This document shows, piece by piece, positions 36,249 to 45,981 of a DNA stretch of 64,000 nt. The DNA comes from Pseudomonadota bacterium (GTDB lineage Bacteria; Pseudomonadota; Gammaproteobacteria; Steroidobacterales; Steroidobacteraceae), in contig JAFAGC010000039.1 of the NCBI GenBank assembly GCA_023423065.1, forward strand, positions 14,266-78,265, given 5' to 3'. How positions within the stretch are numbered: position 1 is the first letter of the stretch; the number at the start of each line of letters is the position of its first letter. Under the pieces are notes generated by a model. It saw only the letters and a list, made by a program, of their open reading frames with translations. It was not told the DNA's origin and did not search any database. Both the position numbers and the translations under genes were made by a program.

Positions 36249-37223
36249 TCATTGCAAAGGTTGCGCAATGGGAAAAGTCCATCTCCCCCGCAGGATTTCC
36301 GGGCGCGGGCGATACAGTCGCACCATGTAGCTCCATCCCTTCACTATCGGCAGACAGTTGGGCGTGGCTCCGTCGTAGCCGCCGAACTGCACCGTGGTCG
36401 CGCCGTCCGCATCCTTGACCGCGGTCAGGTTGTTCACCGTGTATGCGTCGTGTTCGTTCTTCTCGAAGTAGCCCTGCGCGTTGTAGACGCTGATGGACCA
36501 GAATCCATCGATTGGAACCTCACCGACCCGCAGCCGGTAGATAGTCTCGCCGTCGTTGCGCGGCGGCGTCACGTTGAGATAGGTCGCGTCGCGCTCCGGA
36601 TTTCCGCCCCAGGCCATCGCGGCGCCGATCAGTCGCCGGATGGGCGACACCTCTTCCTTCGCGCCGAACATGCCGCTCGTATCCGGCAACGTGGCGCCGA
36701 GCTTGAGCAGCGCCTCGCGCACGGTCTTCTGACTCGCGGGATCCCAGGCCAGGTGCTCGAACTTGCCGATGCGCAGGTAGTCCTGGTGGACGTGCACCGC
36801 ATCCTGCAGCGCGTGCACCTTTTTCAGGTCCGCCGGATCGCGGGGATCGACGAGTATGCGCAGTGCGCACAACACGTACCGCGTGTCGAAGTTCGGCCGC
36901 GAAAGCACGTGCCGCCCTCCGCCGTACACGACCATCTCCGTGTACTGGTCCTCGTCGATCACCTGCATCGACAGGAACCGCTTGCCGGGATCCGGCAACG
37001 TGATGACGACGTTGCCCGCGTCGAGATCGAATACCGCGCCGCCATACAAGGTGTCGCGGTTCATGCGAATGACGTACTGCTGTTCGATCGGCGTGAGCTC
37101 GCGGTTGAAATCGAACCGCCCGAAGCCGTTCCGCTTCACGACTGAGTCGAAATACAGGTCGCTTTCCGCCCGCACGAAGTTGTCGATGTCGACGGGCACC
37201 GGAACCGGAGCGTGAGTTGCCAT
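36249..37223 (-). CDS. DUF1254/DUF1214 domain protein
   Basis: The 324-residue protein starts with a DUF1254 domain (NFVRAESDLYFDSVVKR, IRMNRDTLYGGAVFDLDAG, FLSMQVIDEDQYTEMV). It closes with a DUF1214 domain (DGFWSISVYNAQGYFEKNE, YTVNNLTAV). No signal peptide is seen. The function of this family is unknown; such genes often stand near sulfatases and other degradation genes. It is the first gene of the minus-strand sulfatase run and is divergent from the DUF748 gene, with 155 bases between them in which promoters should lie. Confidence 0.82.
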   Translation of the reverse strand: MATHAPVPVPVDIDNFVRAESDLYFDSVVKRNGFGRFDFNRELTPIEQQYVIRMNRDTLYGGAVFDLDAGNVVITLPDPGKRFLSMQVIDEDQYTEMVVYGGGRHVLSRPNFDTRYVLCALRILVDPRDPADLKKVHALQDAVHVHQDYLRIGKFEHLAWDPASQKTVREALLKLGATLPDTSGMFGAKEEVSPIRRLIGAAMAWGGNPERDATYLNVTPPRNDGETIYRLRVGEVPIDGFWSISVYNAQGYFEKNEHDAYTVNNLTAVKDADGATTVQFGGYDGATPNCLPIVKGWSYMVRLYRPRPEILRGRWTFPIAQPLQ

Positions 37224-37378
37224 GGCCAGCCTCGCGAATGAAATCCCTGTGTATAGGCTGATCTAAATGCGTGCCGCACCGCCCTCCATCGGACCTTGGC
37301 CGTATAGCCCTTGGCCCCCGCGCGACGCGGCGGCCGTTCGCTGCTACATTCCCCGGCTGATTCGCAATCCTCGCGCCC

Positions 37379-40327
37379 ATGAAACTGACTATCGGATTTC
37401 GCAAGGTATTCGTGCTCGCGGCCATCGCCGCATTGGTGATCGGGCTGTACGCGATCATCGGGTTCTTCGTCGTACCCCGCGCGGTGAAGTCGCAGATCCA
37501 CGAGTTCGCGCGCGAGAACTACCAGCGCGAGGCCACCGTCGGAAAAGTCCGATTCAATCCGTTCACGCTCGCGCTCGAGATCGAAGGCTTCTCCTTTCCC
37601 GACGAGGACGCGCAGCCGTTGTTCGGCTTCGAGCGGCTCGTCGTCAATTCGTCCCTGTCGAGCATCTGGCGCCGCGGTCCGAGCCTCGAGCTCATCGAGC
37701 TCGACCAGCCCTTCGGCCGCGCGGTGATCCGTCCCGATGGCACGCTCAACTTCGCCGATCTCGCGAAGCCCTTCGAGAAGGAGCAGCCCGAGCCGCAATC
37801 CGAACCGACGCGCGTGTTCATCGACCTGCTGCGCGTGATTCGCGGCCGGGTCGACTTCGAGGACCGCACGAAGCCGACGCCATTCCACGCGCAGCTGCAA
37901 CCGGTGACGTTCGCGCTGCGGGAGTTCAGCACGGTCGGCACCGGCGCCAATTCCTACGCGCTCGATGCGGAATCCACCGAGGGCGGAAAATTCACCTGGA
38001 ACGGCACGTTCGACCTCGAGCCGGTCGCGGCGAAGGGCCAGTTCGCGCTGATCGACGTGCCGACGAAGACGTTGTGGTCCTACCTGCGCGACTCGCTTGC
38101 GTTCAAGATCACCGACGGGGCGATCACGCTCGATGGCGATTACGACTTCTCGGCGCCCGAGAGCGGAGTGAATCTCGTCGTCGGGCTCAAGAATGTCGAC
38201 GTGCGCGAACTCGGTGTCGCGCCGCGTGGCGAATCCGACGACGAATACGTTCACCTGACGCACATGAACCTGCGCGACTCGCGCTTCGATCTCGCGAACT
38301 CGCGCGTCGAGTTCGGCGCGATCAAGCTCGCCGGCGGTGAAGTGCGCGCGTGGCGAGACCCGGAGGGGCGCATCAATCTCCTGCAGCTCACGGAAGCCCC
38401 GCCCGCGCCCGATGCACCGCAGCCGACCTCGGAAGCGTCTTCCGCGCCGGCCGAATCCGCCGCCCCCGGGGCCAAACCGGAATGGCTGGTGAGCGCGCCC
38501 GACATCACGGTGGAGCAACTCAAGGTCGCGCTCGAAGACCGCTTCGTGAAACCCACCGCGACCTTCGAGCTGAATCCCGTCGTTCTCCACGTGAAGGGAT
38601 TCACGACCCAGCCCGACCAACTGTTCGAGGTTGACGGCAACATCGCGCTCGCGAGCGGCGGCAACATCGAGCTCGATGGACAGGCGCTGCCCGAACGCGG
38701 CACCTTCCGCGGCAAGCTGATGGTCGCGAACATCGACCTGAAGCAATTCCAACCCTACGTCGCCACCTACTCGCAGCTCACGCTGCTCGACGGCGCCGTG
38801 AGCGCGGACCTCGACATCGAGCGAGGCGAGGACGCATCGCTCGAGATCACCGGCGACACGCGCGTCAACAAGTTCCACTCGGTCGATACCGCGATGCGCG
38901 AGGACTTCGCGAAGTGGGACCGTCTCGAGCTCAACCGCATCGACTACAAGTCGTCGCCCGCGCCGGGCAGCCTGAGCATCGCGACCATCAATGCCCAGGG
39001 CCCGTACATCCGCTTCATCATCGCGCCCGACCAGACGACGAACGTCGGCAAGATCATGACCGCGCCCGCGAGCGCGCCGGGCCCGGTGCAGACGGTGAAG
39101 ACCACGGCGAACGAGCCCGCACCGGAAAACCCTGAGCCCATTAAAATGCGCATCGGCCGGGTGAACATCCGCAACGGCTCGGGCAACTTCGCCGACTTCT
39201 GGATCCAGCCTAACTACGCCGTGAGCATCCAGCAGCTCGACGGTTCGATATCCGGGCTCTCCTCCGATCCTGCCTCGCGCGCGAAACTCGAACTCGACGG
39301 CAAGATAGACCGCTACGCGCCCGCGAACATCGAGGGCGAGGTCAATCTGCTTTCGGCCAGCCTGTTCACGGATCTCAAGGTCAACTTCAAGGGCGTGGAA
39401 CTGTCGTCCGTCACGCCCTATTCCGGCCGCTTCGCGGGTTATCGGATCGAGAAGGGAAAACTCTCGGTCGATCTCGAATACCACGTCGAGAATCGCAAAC
39501 TCGACGCGAAGCAGCAGTTCGTCATCGACCAGCTGCAGCTCGGCGAAAGAGTCGAGAGTCCCGACGCCGTGAAGCTGCCGCTCAAGCTCGCGGTCGCGCT
39601 GCTCAAGGACAGCAATGGCGTCATCGACCTCGGACTTCCGGTCTCGGGCAGCCTCGACGATCCGCAATTCAAGCTCGGACCGATCATCTGGAAGGCCTTC
39701 GTGGGCCTGCTGACCAAGGCGGCCACCGCGCCTTTCAAGATGCTCGGCGCCTTGTTCGGCGGCGGCGACGAGGAAATGAACCTCATCGTATTCGAGCCCG
39801 GCTCCGCGACTCTGGACGACGCCGGCAAGCAACGGCTCGCCGGCGTGGCGAAGGCGCTGAAGGAGCGCCCGGGACTGCAGCTCGACGTGCCGGCCGTGTA
39901 TTCGGAGGTCGACGGGATGGCCATCGCGAACGCGGCGATGGCAGAGAAGAAGCCCGACACGGATGGAGATGCCGAACGGGGCGCCGAACCCAACGACCGA
40001 TTCGAGCAACTGGTAGAGCAATATCGCGCGGAGTTCGGAGCGAAGGCGACGCTGCCCGGCAGTGTGCCGACCGTGCTCGACACGCGGGCGAAGAAACGCG
40101 ACCCGCAAATGCTCGCGACCGCGACCGGCGAACTCGATCAGGCGCTGCGCCAGAAGTACGCGGCGACCCCGGAGCAGCTCGAAGCGTTGGGCCAGGCGCG
40201 CGCACGCGCGATCCAGGACGCGTTGCTGAGCAGCGGCGAAATCGATCCGCAGCGCGTGTTCCTGATCGCCGCGGAGGCCAAGCCTCCGGTCGATGGGAAG
40301 GTGCGCGTCGAGCTCGCGCTCAAGTAG
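37379..40327 (+). CDS. AsmA-like DUF748 envelope protein
   Basis: The 982-residue protein starts with an uncleaved membrane helix (KVFVLAAIAALVIGLYAIIG). DUF748 repeats follow, including FNPFTLALEIEGFSFPDED, a signature of AsmA-like proteins. A proline/alanine-rich linker occurs near residue 350. The C-terminal 200 residues carry a helix (GPIIWKAFVGLLTKAATAPF) and an OmpA-like strand (FEPGSATLDDAGKQRLAGVAKAL). AsmA-like proteins bridge the periplasm and help move lipids to the outer membrane; this role is inferred. The gene converges directly with the DUF4239 gene. Confidence 0.85.
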   Translation: MKLTIGFRKVFVLAAIAALVIGLYAIIGFFVVPRAVKSQIHEFARENYQREATVGKVRFNPFTLALEIEGFSFPDEDAQPLFGFERLVVNSSLSSIWRRGPSLELIELDQPFGRAVIRPDGTLNFADLAKPFEKEQPEPQSEPTRVFIDLLRVIRGRVDFEDRTKPTPFHAQLQPVTFALREFSTVGTGANSYALDAESTEGGKFTWNGTFDLEPVAAKGQFALIDVPTKTLWSYLRDSLAFKITDGAITLDGDYDFSAPESGVNLVVGLKNVDVRELGVAPRGESDDEYVHLTHMNLRDSRFDLANSRVEFGAIKLAGGEVRAWRDPEGRINLLQLTEAPPAPDAPQPTSEASSAPAESAAPGAKPEWLVSAPDITVEQLKVALEDRFVKPTATFELNPVVLHVKGFTTQPDQLFEVDGNIALASGGNIELDGQALPERGTFRGKLMVANIDLKQFQPYVATYSQLTLLDGAVSADLDIERGEDASLEITGDTRVNKFHSVDTAMREDFAKWDRLELNRIDYKSSPAPGSLSIATINAQGPYIRFIIAPDQTTNVGKIMTAPASAPGPVQTVKTTANEPAPENPEPIKMRIGRVNIRNGSGNFADFWIQPNYAVSIQQLDGSISGLSSDPASRAKLELDGKIDRYAPANIEGEVNLLSASLFTDLKVNFKGVELSSVTPYSGRFAGYRIEKGKLSVDLEYHVENRKLDAKQQFVIDQLQLGERVESPDAVKLPLKLAVALLKDSNGVIDLGLPVSGSLDDPQFKLGPIIWKAFVGLLTKAATAPFKMLGALFGGGDEEMNLIVFEPGSATLDDAGKQRLAGVAKALKERPGLQLDVPAVYSEVDGMAIANAAMAEKKPDTDGDAERGAEPNDRFEQLVEQYRAEFGAKATLPGSVPTVLDTRAKKRDPQMLATATGELDQALRQKYAATPEQLEALGQARARAIQDALLSSGEIDPQRVFLIAAEAKPPVDGKVRVELALK

Positions 40328-41104
40328 TCAATCCATCGACTCCCGCAATTCGACCAGCAACCGGTCCATCGAGTCGACGCGGATCAATCCGAGCCGCGGG
40401 AATTCCAGGTCCACGATCACGTACAGCACGATCGCGAGCACCACGGCGAAGGCCAGCGAATGCACGGTGCTGCGCACGCCGCTGCCCGCGGAGCCGTGAC
40501 CGACGAACACCGAGCTCACGATCGCGAGCATTGCGATCATGACGTACACCACGACGGGCGGATGAATCCGCGTCACGGCCACGCGCGTCGTCGCGATGTC
40601 GAACATCTGGTTGAGCGCGGGCAGCAGCAGCATCGCAGCCACCGTCTTGTCGCTCGCATCCGCGCCCCGCACGCTCTCGTTCCAGATCTCCTGCTGCAGG
40701 GAAACGTAGCGCCGACGGGACGCTTCGTAAGGCTCGCCGGCGGAGACGAGCCGGTAGGTTTCGAGGCGTGCGTCGAGATACTCACGGAACAACCCGCGGA
40801 TCGCGGGCTGGGACCTCGCCGGCAGAAGATCGATGCGCAGCCACGCCGTGCCGATCGCATTGGTCTCCTCGATGACGAGATGGCGCCGGTCATCGAAACG
40901 GCCGCCCGCTCCGGAAAAGACAAACGCAAGAAAAAGACCGAGCAGCGCGAAAACGGCCCCTTCGGTCGCACCGTAGGGACTCTTGTCGATCGTCCCGGTG
41001 AGCAGCCGGCTGCGCTCGCCCTGCCTGCGACCCCAGGCCTGTGCCCCGAGCATCGCCGCCAGCAGCACGACGATGACCCCCAGGCTTTCCAAGATGAAGC
41101 GCAT
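40328..41104 (-). CDS. DUF4239-like membrane protein
   Basis: The 258-residue protein has an N-terminal helix (FILESLGVIVVLLAAMLGAQ), a second helix near residue 60 (AVFALLGLFLAFVFSG) and two helices near the C-terminus. A soluble loop of about 110 residues lies between the second and third helices. The motif FDDRRHLVIEETNAIGTAWLR is typical of DUF4239. The family has no defined role. I chose the ATG at 41104 because it precedes the first helix. Its stop codon abuts that of the DUF748 gene. Confidence 0.75.
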   Translation of the reverse strand: MRFILESLGVIVVLLAAMLGAQAWGRRQGERSRLLTGTIDKSPYGATEGAVFALLGLFLAFVFSGAGGRFDDRRHLVIEETNAIGTAWLRIDLLPARSQPAIRGLFREYLDARLETYRLVSAGEPYEASRRRYVSLQQEIWNESVRGADASDKTVAAMLLLPALNQMFDIATTRVAVTRIHPPVVVYVMIAMLAIVSSVFVGHGSAGSGVRSTVHSLAFAVVLAIVLYVIVDLEFPRLGLIRVDSMDRLLVELRESMD

Positions 41105-41193
41105 GGCGGGATGTTTCTGCGCACCCAAACCGCCGGATATCGGTACAAGGGCCCATTGGAGTTTCGCCGACCGCAACGTTCAATACGCCCCGC

Positions 41194-41592
41194 ATGAACT
41201 CCGCTCGCGGTTTGCTGACGGTCACCTGCGCGACCTTGGTTGTCGCGTTGGCATCCAGTGCGACTGCCCGCCAGCGCGGGGGATACATGAGCTGGCTGGC
41301 CGAAACCCCCATCAGCAAGTACAACGACGAAGACAAGAAGCTGCTGCACGAGGCCGCCGAAGCGGTCGTGAACGGCGAAGCCGGCAATTCGCAATCGTGG
41401 GAAAACCCCAAGACCGGAAATCACGGCAAGCTGACATTGCTCGTATCGTTCAATGGGTCCGACGGCCGGCCCTGCCACCAGGTGCGCGTCCAGAACCACG
41501 CCAAGGGCCTTTCGGGCGACCAGAAGGTGACGATCTGCAAGGATCCGGAGCGCGGCTGGCTGCTCGACACCCAGGAACCGCCCCAGAATTGA
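41194..41592 (+). CDS. Small secreted surface-antigen-like protein
   Basis: The 132-residue protein has a signal peptide (LLTVTCATLVVALASSATA). Its C-terminal half reads SQSWENPKTGNHGKLTLL, then GRPCHQVRV and VTICKDPERGW. This W.NP.TG..G ... C....G...C....G.W layout resembles the C-terminal domain of RT0821/Lpp0805-type surface proteins, with two cysteines that can pair in the periplasm. No membrane anchor or lipobox is visible. The promoter of the following tRNA gene overlaps its stop codon. Confidence 0.7.
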   Translation: MNSARGLLTVTCATLVVALASSATARQRGGYMSWLAETPISKYNDEDKKLLHEAAEAVVNGEAGNSQSWENPKTGNHGKLTLLVSFNGSDGRPCHQVRVQNHAKGLSGDQKVTICKDPERGWLLDTQEPPQN

Positions 41593-41617
41593 CAGTCCCG
41601 GTGCCGGTCCGTACATT
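41589..41617 (+). promoter_or_regulatory. Sigma-70 promoter of tRNA-Leu
   Basis: A perfect -35 box TTGACA (41589-41594) stands 17 bases before TACATT (41612-41617), which matches four of six -10 bases. The tRNA starts 20 bases after the -10 box. The -35 box covers the stop codon of the upstream gene. Confidence 0.85.
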
Positions 41618-41637
41618 GCGCCGCTCTTCGCGACCCT

Positions 41638-41722
<85 letters not shown>

Positions 41723-41759
41723 GTCGAGGTCAATGCGCCCCTGCCCATTGCGAAACAGT

Positions 41760-43031
41760 TCAATGAGCTGTAGGGCGCCCATCCTCGACGCTCGCCTTCC
41801 ACGCATCCCACCGCTCCGCGATGCTCTTGATGCGCGCGAGGTCCTCGCGCAGTTCCGAGTGCGCGTCCGCGCTGAACGCCTTCGCGATCGCATGACCCAC
41901 GGCGCCGGCCGGCGGCGAGTAACTCATGCTCACGTCGACGCGCGTGCCTCGTCCCTCGAGCGGCTCGAAGCGGATCACGCCCGAATGCTCCACGCGCGAT
42001 CCCGGAATGGTTCGCCAGCCGAGCATCTCGTTCGGCTTGTGAACGGTCGTCGTCGAATCGAATTCCATCCTGGAACCGGCCGGCCCGTTCATGACCCAGT
42101 GCGTGCGGCCGCCCGGCTCGCGGCGTACCTCGCGCACGTTGCGCATGAAGTTCGGATAGTTCTCCTGCGCCTCGAACAAGCCGAACACGCGCTCCACCGG
42201 CGCATCGATGTCGATCGTCTCGTGCACGTCGATCAAGCTGCCGCCGACGTTGCGCATGATGGGCTTGTTCGTCGCGGTGCGGTACAGCAACGCGCTGCCC
42301 AGCAAACCTCCGAGCACGCCGAGCGCGGAACCACGCCTTACGCCGCGGATCAGCACGGCGCCCATGACGCCCGTCAGCAGCCGCGTCGCGGGCGACCAGT
42401 GCTCCTGCCGCAGATCGATCTTTTTCCAGTCGCCGGCGCGTGAGAGATGCGACGTCGCGCGCAGCGACGGATCGTCGTCGTTCCGCTCGACCAGCATGTC
42501 CGATACATCGTGCACACCCGGCGTGGACTGGACCGCGCGCACCAGCGACTCGTGTTTCTCGTGCGGAACGTGTCCGTGCAGCAGCGCCTTGCCCTCGTTC
42601 ACCGTGATCCCGACGCCGGGCGTCTTGCCGAGCGTGCGTTGCACGGTCTCGCGCACCTGGCGGATCAGGACCTTGTCCTGTTCGATTTCGCCGCGCAGCA
42701 CGTCCATCACCTTGTCGGCGTATTTCCGGAGGGTGGAAGTCAATTCGCTTCGCGGCTCCCGCGTTTCCTCGACCACCTGCTCCGCCAGCGACGCGCTCTC
42801 GCGTGGAGCGTTGACGGTCGGAATGTGGGCGGCACGTTTCCGCCGCTTGCTCAGTAGATAGCCCCCTCCGGCGACGACCGCGGTTGCCGCGACCGCGAGA
42901 AGCGCCACTCCGGCGGTCTTGTCGGAGGCTTTCCCCGAGGCGATTCGCTGTGACCTTTTGACCAGGCTCGCGGCACCGTCGGCCAGTGCCGAGATCACGG
43001 CCTGCGACGGCGATCGGTGAAGTGGGTTCAT
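41760..43031 (-). CDS. Membrane protein with BON and SRPBCC (START-like) domains
   Basis: The 423-residue protein has one membrane helix near the N-terminus (TAGVALLAVAATAVVAGGGYLL). A BON domain follows at about residues 125-185 (KTPGVGITVNEGKALLHGHV). Two short hydrophobic stretches (LLTGVMGAVLIRGVRRG) come next. From about residue 270 a SRPBCC lipid-pocket domain appears: IDIDAPVERVFGLFEAQENYPNFMRN, cited here as DAPVERVFGLFEAQENY. This domain mix is found in proteins annotated as cyclase/dehydrase. It may sense or bind a lipid at the envelope. It follows arcA after 85 bases. Confidence 0.82.
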   Translation of the reverse strand: MNPLHRSPSQAVISALADGAASLVKRSQRIASGKASDKTAGVALLAVAATAVVAGGGYLLSKRRKRAAHIPTVNAPRESASLAEQVVEETREPRSELTSTLRKYADKVMDVLRGEIEQDKVLIRQVRETVQRTLGKTPGVGITVNEGKALLHGHVPHEKHESLVRAVQSTPGVHDVSDMLVERNDDDPSLRATSHLSRAGDWKKIDLRQEHWSPATRLLTGVMGAVLIRGVRRGSALGVLGGLLGSALLYRTATNKPIMRNVGGSLIDVHETIDIDAPVERVFGLFEAQENYPNFMRNVREVRREPGGRTHWVMNGPAGSRMEFDSTTTVHKPNEMLGWRTIPGSRVEHSGVIRFEPLEGRGTRVDVSMSYSPPAGAVGHAIAKAFSADAHSELREDLARIKSIAERWDAWKASVEDGRPTAH

Positions 43032-43116
43032 CGGGAGACCTCCTGTTTACGATGCGCAATTCCAGATGGGCCAATTCCAGATGAACCATTCTGGCCGGCG
43101 GGTCGCCTCTGCGCTG

Positions 43117-44364
43117 TCAGTAGTCCACCGCATCGCGGATCAGCGGACAGGTCATGCAGTGACCGCCGCCCCGGCCCCGGCCCAGCTCCGAGCCCGAAAT
43201 CGTCACGACCTCGATGCCTTCCTTGCGCACCAGCGAGTTCGTGAACGTATTGCGGTCGTAGGCATAGACGACGCCCGGCGAGGCGCACACGAGGTTTGCG
43301 CCGCTGTCCCATTGCGTTCTTTCGCGCATGTAGGCGTTGCCGCCGGTCTCGACCACGCGCAGCTTCTTGAGCCCGAGCGCCGCGGCGATCACGTCGACCA
43401 GCGGCTTCTTTTCCTCGGTCACTTCGTAACCGCGTCCCTTGTCGGCCGGACGCAGCGTGAACGGGTGTATCTGGTTGACGATGTCGGGATGCAGCAGCAC
43501 GCAGTCGCGGTCCGCGAACGTGAACACGGTGTCGAGATGCATCGCGGCGCGCAGCTTGGGCATGGCGGCGACGATGACCTGTGTCACCGCCTTCTTCTCG
43601 AACAGCTTCAGCGCAAGCTGCGTGATGCCCTGGCGGGACGTACGCTCGCTCATGCCGATGAGCATCGTGCCCTTGCCGATCGGCATGACGTCGCCGCCCT
43701 CGATCGTCGACATGCCCCACTGCTGCGTCGGATCGCCCCACCACACATTGACCTTGCCCGCGAAGTCGGGATGGAACTTGTAGATGGACGTGGTGAGGAT
43801 GGTTTCCTCGTGGCGCGCCGGCCAGAACAACGGATTCAGCGTGACGCCGCCGTAGATCCAGCAGGTCGTGTCGCGCGTGTACAGCGTGTTCGGCAGCGGC
43901 GGCAGAAGGTATTCGGTGATGCCGAGCGAATCTCGTACCAGCGCCATCGTCCCGCTCGCGCCGGAGAATTCGTGAGTGGACAGTCCGCCGATCAGCGTCT
44001 CGGCGAGATCGCGCGGCTGCATCTTGTCGAGGAAATCGCGCACTTCGTTCACCAGTCCGCCGCCCACTTCGTTGACGGTGATCTGGTTGTCGAGGATCCA
44101 TTTGCGCGCTTCGGGAATGGCGACTGTCTCGGCGAGCAGGTTGTGCATCTCGACCACCTCGATACCGCGGTCGCGCATCTTCTGGATGAAATCGAAATGG
44201 TCGCGCTTGGCGGTCTCGACCCACATCACGTCGTCGAACAGCAATGCATCGCAGTTCGTCGGCGTGAGCCGCTGGTGCGCGCGTCCCGGCGCGCAGACCA
44301 TGACCTTGCGCAACTGCCCCACCTCGGAATGGACGCCGTACGCGGTTGCTGACTTTTCAGCCAT
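43117..44364 (-). CDS. arcA: Arginine deiminase
   Basis: The enzyme converts arginine to citrulline and ammonia. The 415-residue protein starts MAEKSATAYGVHSEVGQL after GGAGG. It shows the guanidino-modifying fold motifs: RDTTCWIYGG, IEGGDVMPIGKG, MHLDTVFTFADRD with its His, and the catalytic Cys403 in GGGHCMTCPLIRD. The long frame upstream is antisense and coding of arcD in another frame and was rejected. It follows the antiporter gene after 14 bases. The usual partners, ornithine carbamoyltransferase and carbamate kinase, are absent from the window. Confidence 0.95.
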   Translation of the reverse strand: MAEKSATAYGVHSEVGQLRKVMVCAPGRAHQRLTPTNCDALLFDDVMWVETAKRDHFDFIQKMRDRGIEVVEMHNLLAETVAIPEARKWILDNQITVNEVGGGLVNEVRDFLDKMQPRDLAETLIGGLSTHEFSGASGTMALVRDSLGITEYLLPPLPNTLYTRDTTCWIYGGVTLNPLFWPARHEETILTTSIYKFHPDFAGKVNVWWGDPTQQWGMSTIEGGDVMPIGKGTMLIGMSERTSRQGITQLALKLFEKKAVTQVIVAAMPKLRAAMHLDTVFTFADRDCVLLHPDIVNQIHPFTLRPADKGRGYEVTEEKKPLVDVIAAALGLKKLRVVETGGNAYMRERTQWDSGANLVCASPGVVYAYDRNTFTNSLVRKEGIEVVTISGSELGRGRGGGHCMTCPLIRDAVDY

Positions 44365-44378
44365 GATGACCTCCGGAA

Positions 44379-45809
44379 TCAGATGACGAGGCTGCCGTTC
44401 GCGAAGCCATAGATGGCGCCGGCGAATCCGGCCACGATGAGCAGGAAGACCACGAGTTCCACCGGCCGGAAAAGTGTCCGCCCCTGTTCGCGCCGCGCCC
44501 AGAAGTAGAGCAAGGTGCCGGGCGCATACAGCAGGCAGGACAGCAGCACGAACTTCATGCCCCCGGCGAAGATCATGAACGTGGTGTAGGCGGACGCGAT
44601 GAAAGTGAAGATGAAGTCGCGCGTGCGTTGTTCGGGCGCGATGTCGTAAGTCTCGCCGCGACGCGCCAGCTGCAGGCCGTACAGCGCCACCAGAAGATAG
44701 GGAATGAGCGACATCGAGCTGGTGAGATTCAGCATCAGCGCGAACGCGTCCTGCGACCAGTAGGTGCTGATGACGATGAGCTGCACGATGATGTTCGTCA
44801 GCCACAAGGCGGCGGCAGGCACCGCGTTGGCGTTCTCGGTGGCGAAGAGCTTCGGCATGTCGCGGGTTCTCGCGGCGGAGAACAGCACCTCCGCGCAGAT
44901 CAGCGACCACGCGAGGTACGCTCCCAGCACCGAGATCAGCAGGCCGATGCTGATGAACACGCCGCCCCAGGGCCCGACGACGGCTTCGAGCACGCCCGCC
45001 ATCGACGGCTGGCGCATTCCGGCGATGTCCGGGCCGGAGAGCACGGCATACGGCAGCAGGGTCACCAGCACCAGCAGGGCCGTGACCCCGAGGAACCCGA
45101 GGATGGTCGCCGCGCCGACATCCGAGCGCTGCTTCGCGTATCGCGAGTACACGCTCGCGCCCTCGATGCCGATGAACACGAAGACGGTCACGAGCATCGT
45201 GTCGCGCACCTGGTCGAACAGGCGCTTGCCGGACAGTTCCTCTCCGCCCCAGAAATTCTCGCGGAACAGGCCGGCCTTGAAGCTGAAGATGAGCAGCAGG
45301 ATGAAGATGAGGATCGGAACGATCTTCGCGATCGTGACGATTGTATTGAGAGCCGCCGCCTGCTTGATGCCGCGCAGGATCATGAAGTGGAACAGCCAGA
45401 TTCCCACCGACGCGACCAGGATCGCCGTGACGGTATTGCCGTCGCCGAACACCGGGAAGAACGCGCCGAGCGTCGACTTGATCAGCACCCAGTACGAAAC
45501 GTTGCCGATGCAGCTGCTTATCCAGTAGCCGAACGCCGACAGGAAGCCGGGGTAATCGCCGAAGCCCGCTTTCGCATAGGCATACACGCCCGCGTCCAGG
45601 TCCGGCTTGCGCTCGGCTAACAACTGGAACACGCGCGCCAGCATGTACATGCCGCCGCCCGCGATGATCCACGCGATGATGGCGCCGAACGGGCCGGTTG
45701 CCTGTCCGAAGGTGCGGGGCAGCGAGAATATCCCCGCGCCGACCATGGATCCCACGACCATGCCGGTCAAGGCGAGCCGTGAAAGCTTTTGCGTGTTGTC
45801 CGCGCTCAA
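44379..45809 (-). CDS. arcD: Arginine/ornithine antiporter of the APC family
   Basis: The 476-residue protein has about twelve membrane helices. The APC-family first helix reads LTGMVVGSMVGAGIFSLPRT, with the GSMVGAGIF substrate-binding break. The ArcD-like family exchanges arginine for ornithine or agmatine. Position directly before arcA supports arginine as the substrate. The start is TTG at 45809 with GAGG upstream. Without arcB nearby, citrulline rather than ornithine could be the counter-substrate; this is inference. Confidence 0.85.
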   Translation of the reverse strand: MSADNTQKLSRLALTGMVVGSMVGAGIFSLPRTFGQATGPFGAIIAWIIAGGGMYMLARVFQLLAERKPDLDAGVYAYAKAGFGDYPGFLSAFGYWISSCIGNVSYWVLIKSTLGAFFPVFGDGNTVTAILVASVGIWLFHFMILRGIKQAAALNTIVTIAKIVPILIFILLLIFSFKAGLFRENFWGGEELSGKRLFDQVRDTMLVTVFVFIGIEGASVYSRYAKQRSDVGAATILGFLGVTALLVLVTLLPYAVLSGPDIAGMRQPSMAGVLEAVVGPWGGVFISIGLLISVLGAYLAWSLICAEVLFSAARTRDMPKLFATENANAVPAAALWLTNIIVQLIVISTYWSQDAFALMLNLTSSMSLIPYLLVALYGLQLARRGETYDIAPEQRTRDFIFTFIASAYTTFMIFAGGMKFVLLSCLLYAPGTLLYFWARREQGRTLFRPVELVVFLLIVAGFAGAIYGFANGSLVI

Positions 45810-45981
45810 AGAGCACCTCTACCGAACAGCTCGGGATCGAAATGCGTTCCGGCGCGACGTTCCGAACGCGATACGGGACTATGTCCGCGTCGGAATCGAT
45901 GCCCATTGGGTCTACGTCCCATTGACCGTCGGTCGCGTCATGCCGCGTTCTACAGTCCCGTGATCCAACAGGAGCCAGCCC

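Noticed and set aside
37136..40108. 990-codon minus-strand frame opposite the DUF748 gene
   Set aside because: The DUF748 frame has a membrane helix and family motifs. The antisense product is low in complexity and runs over other genes' starts.
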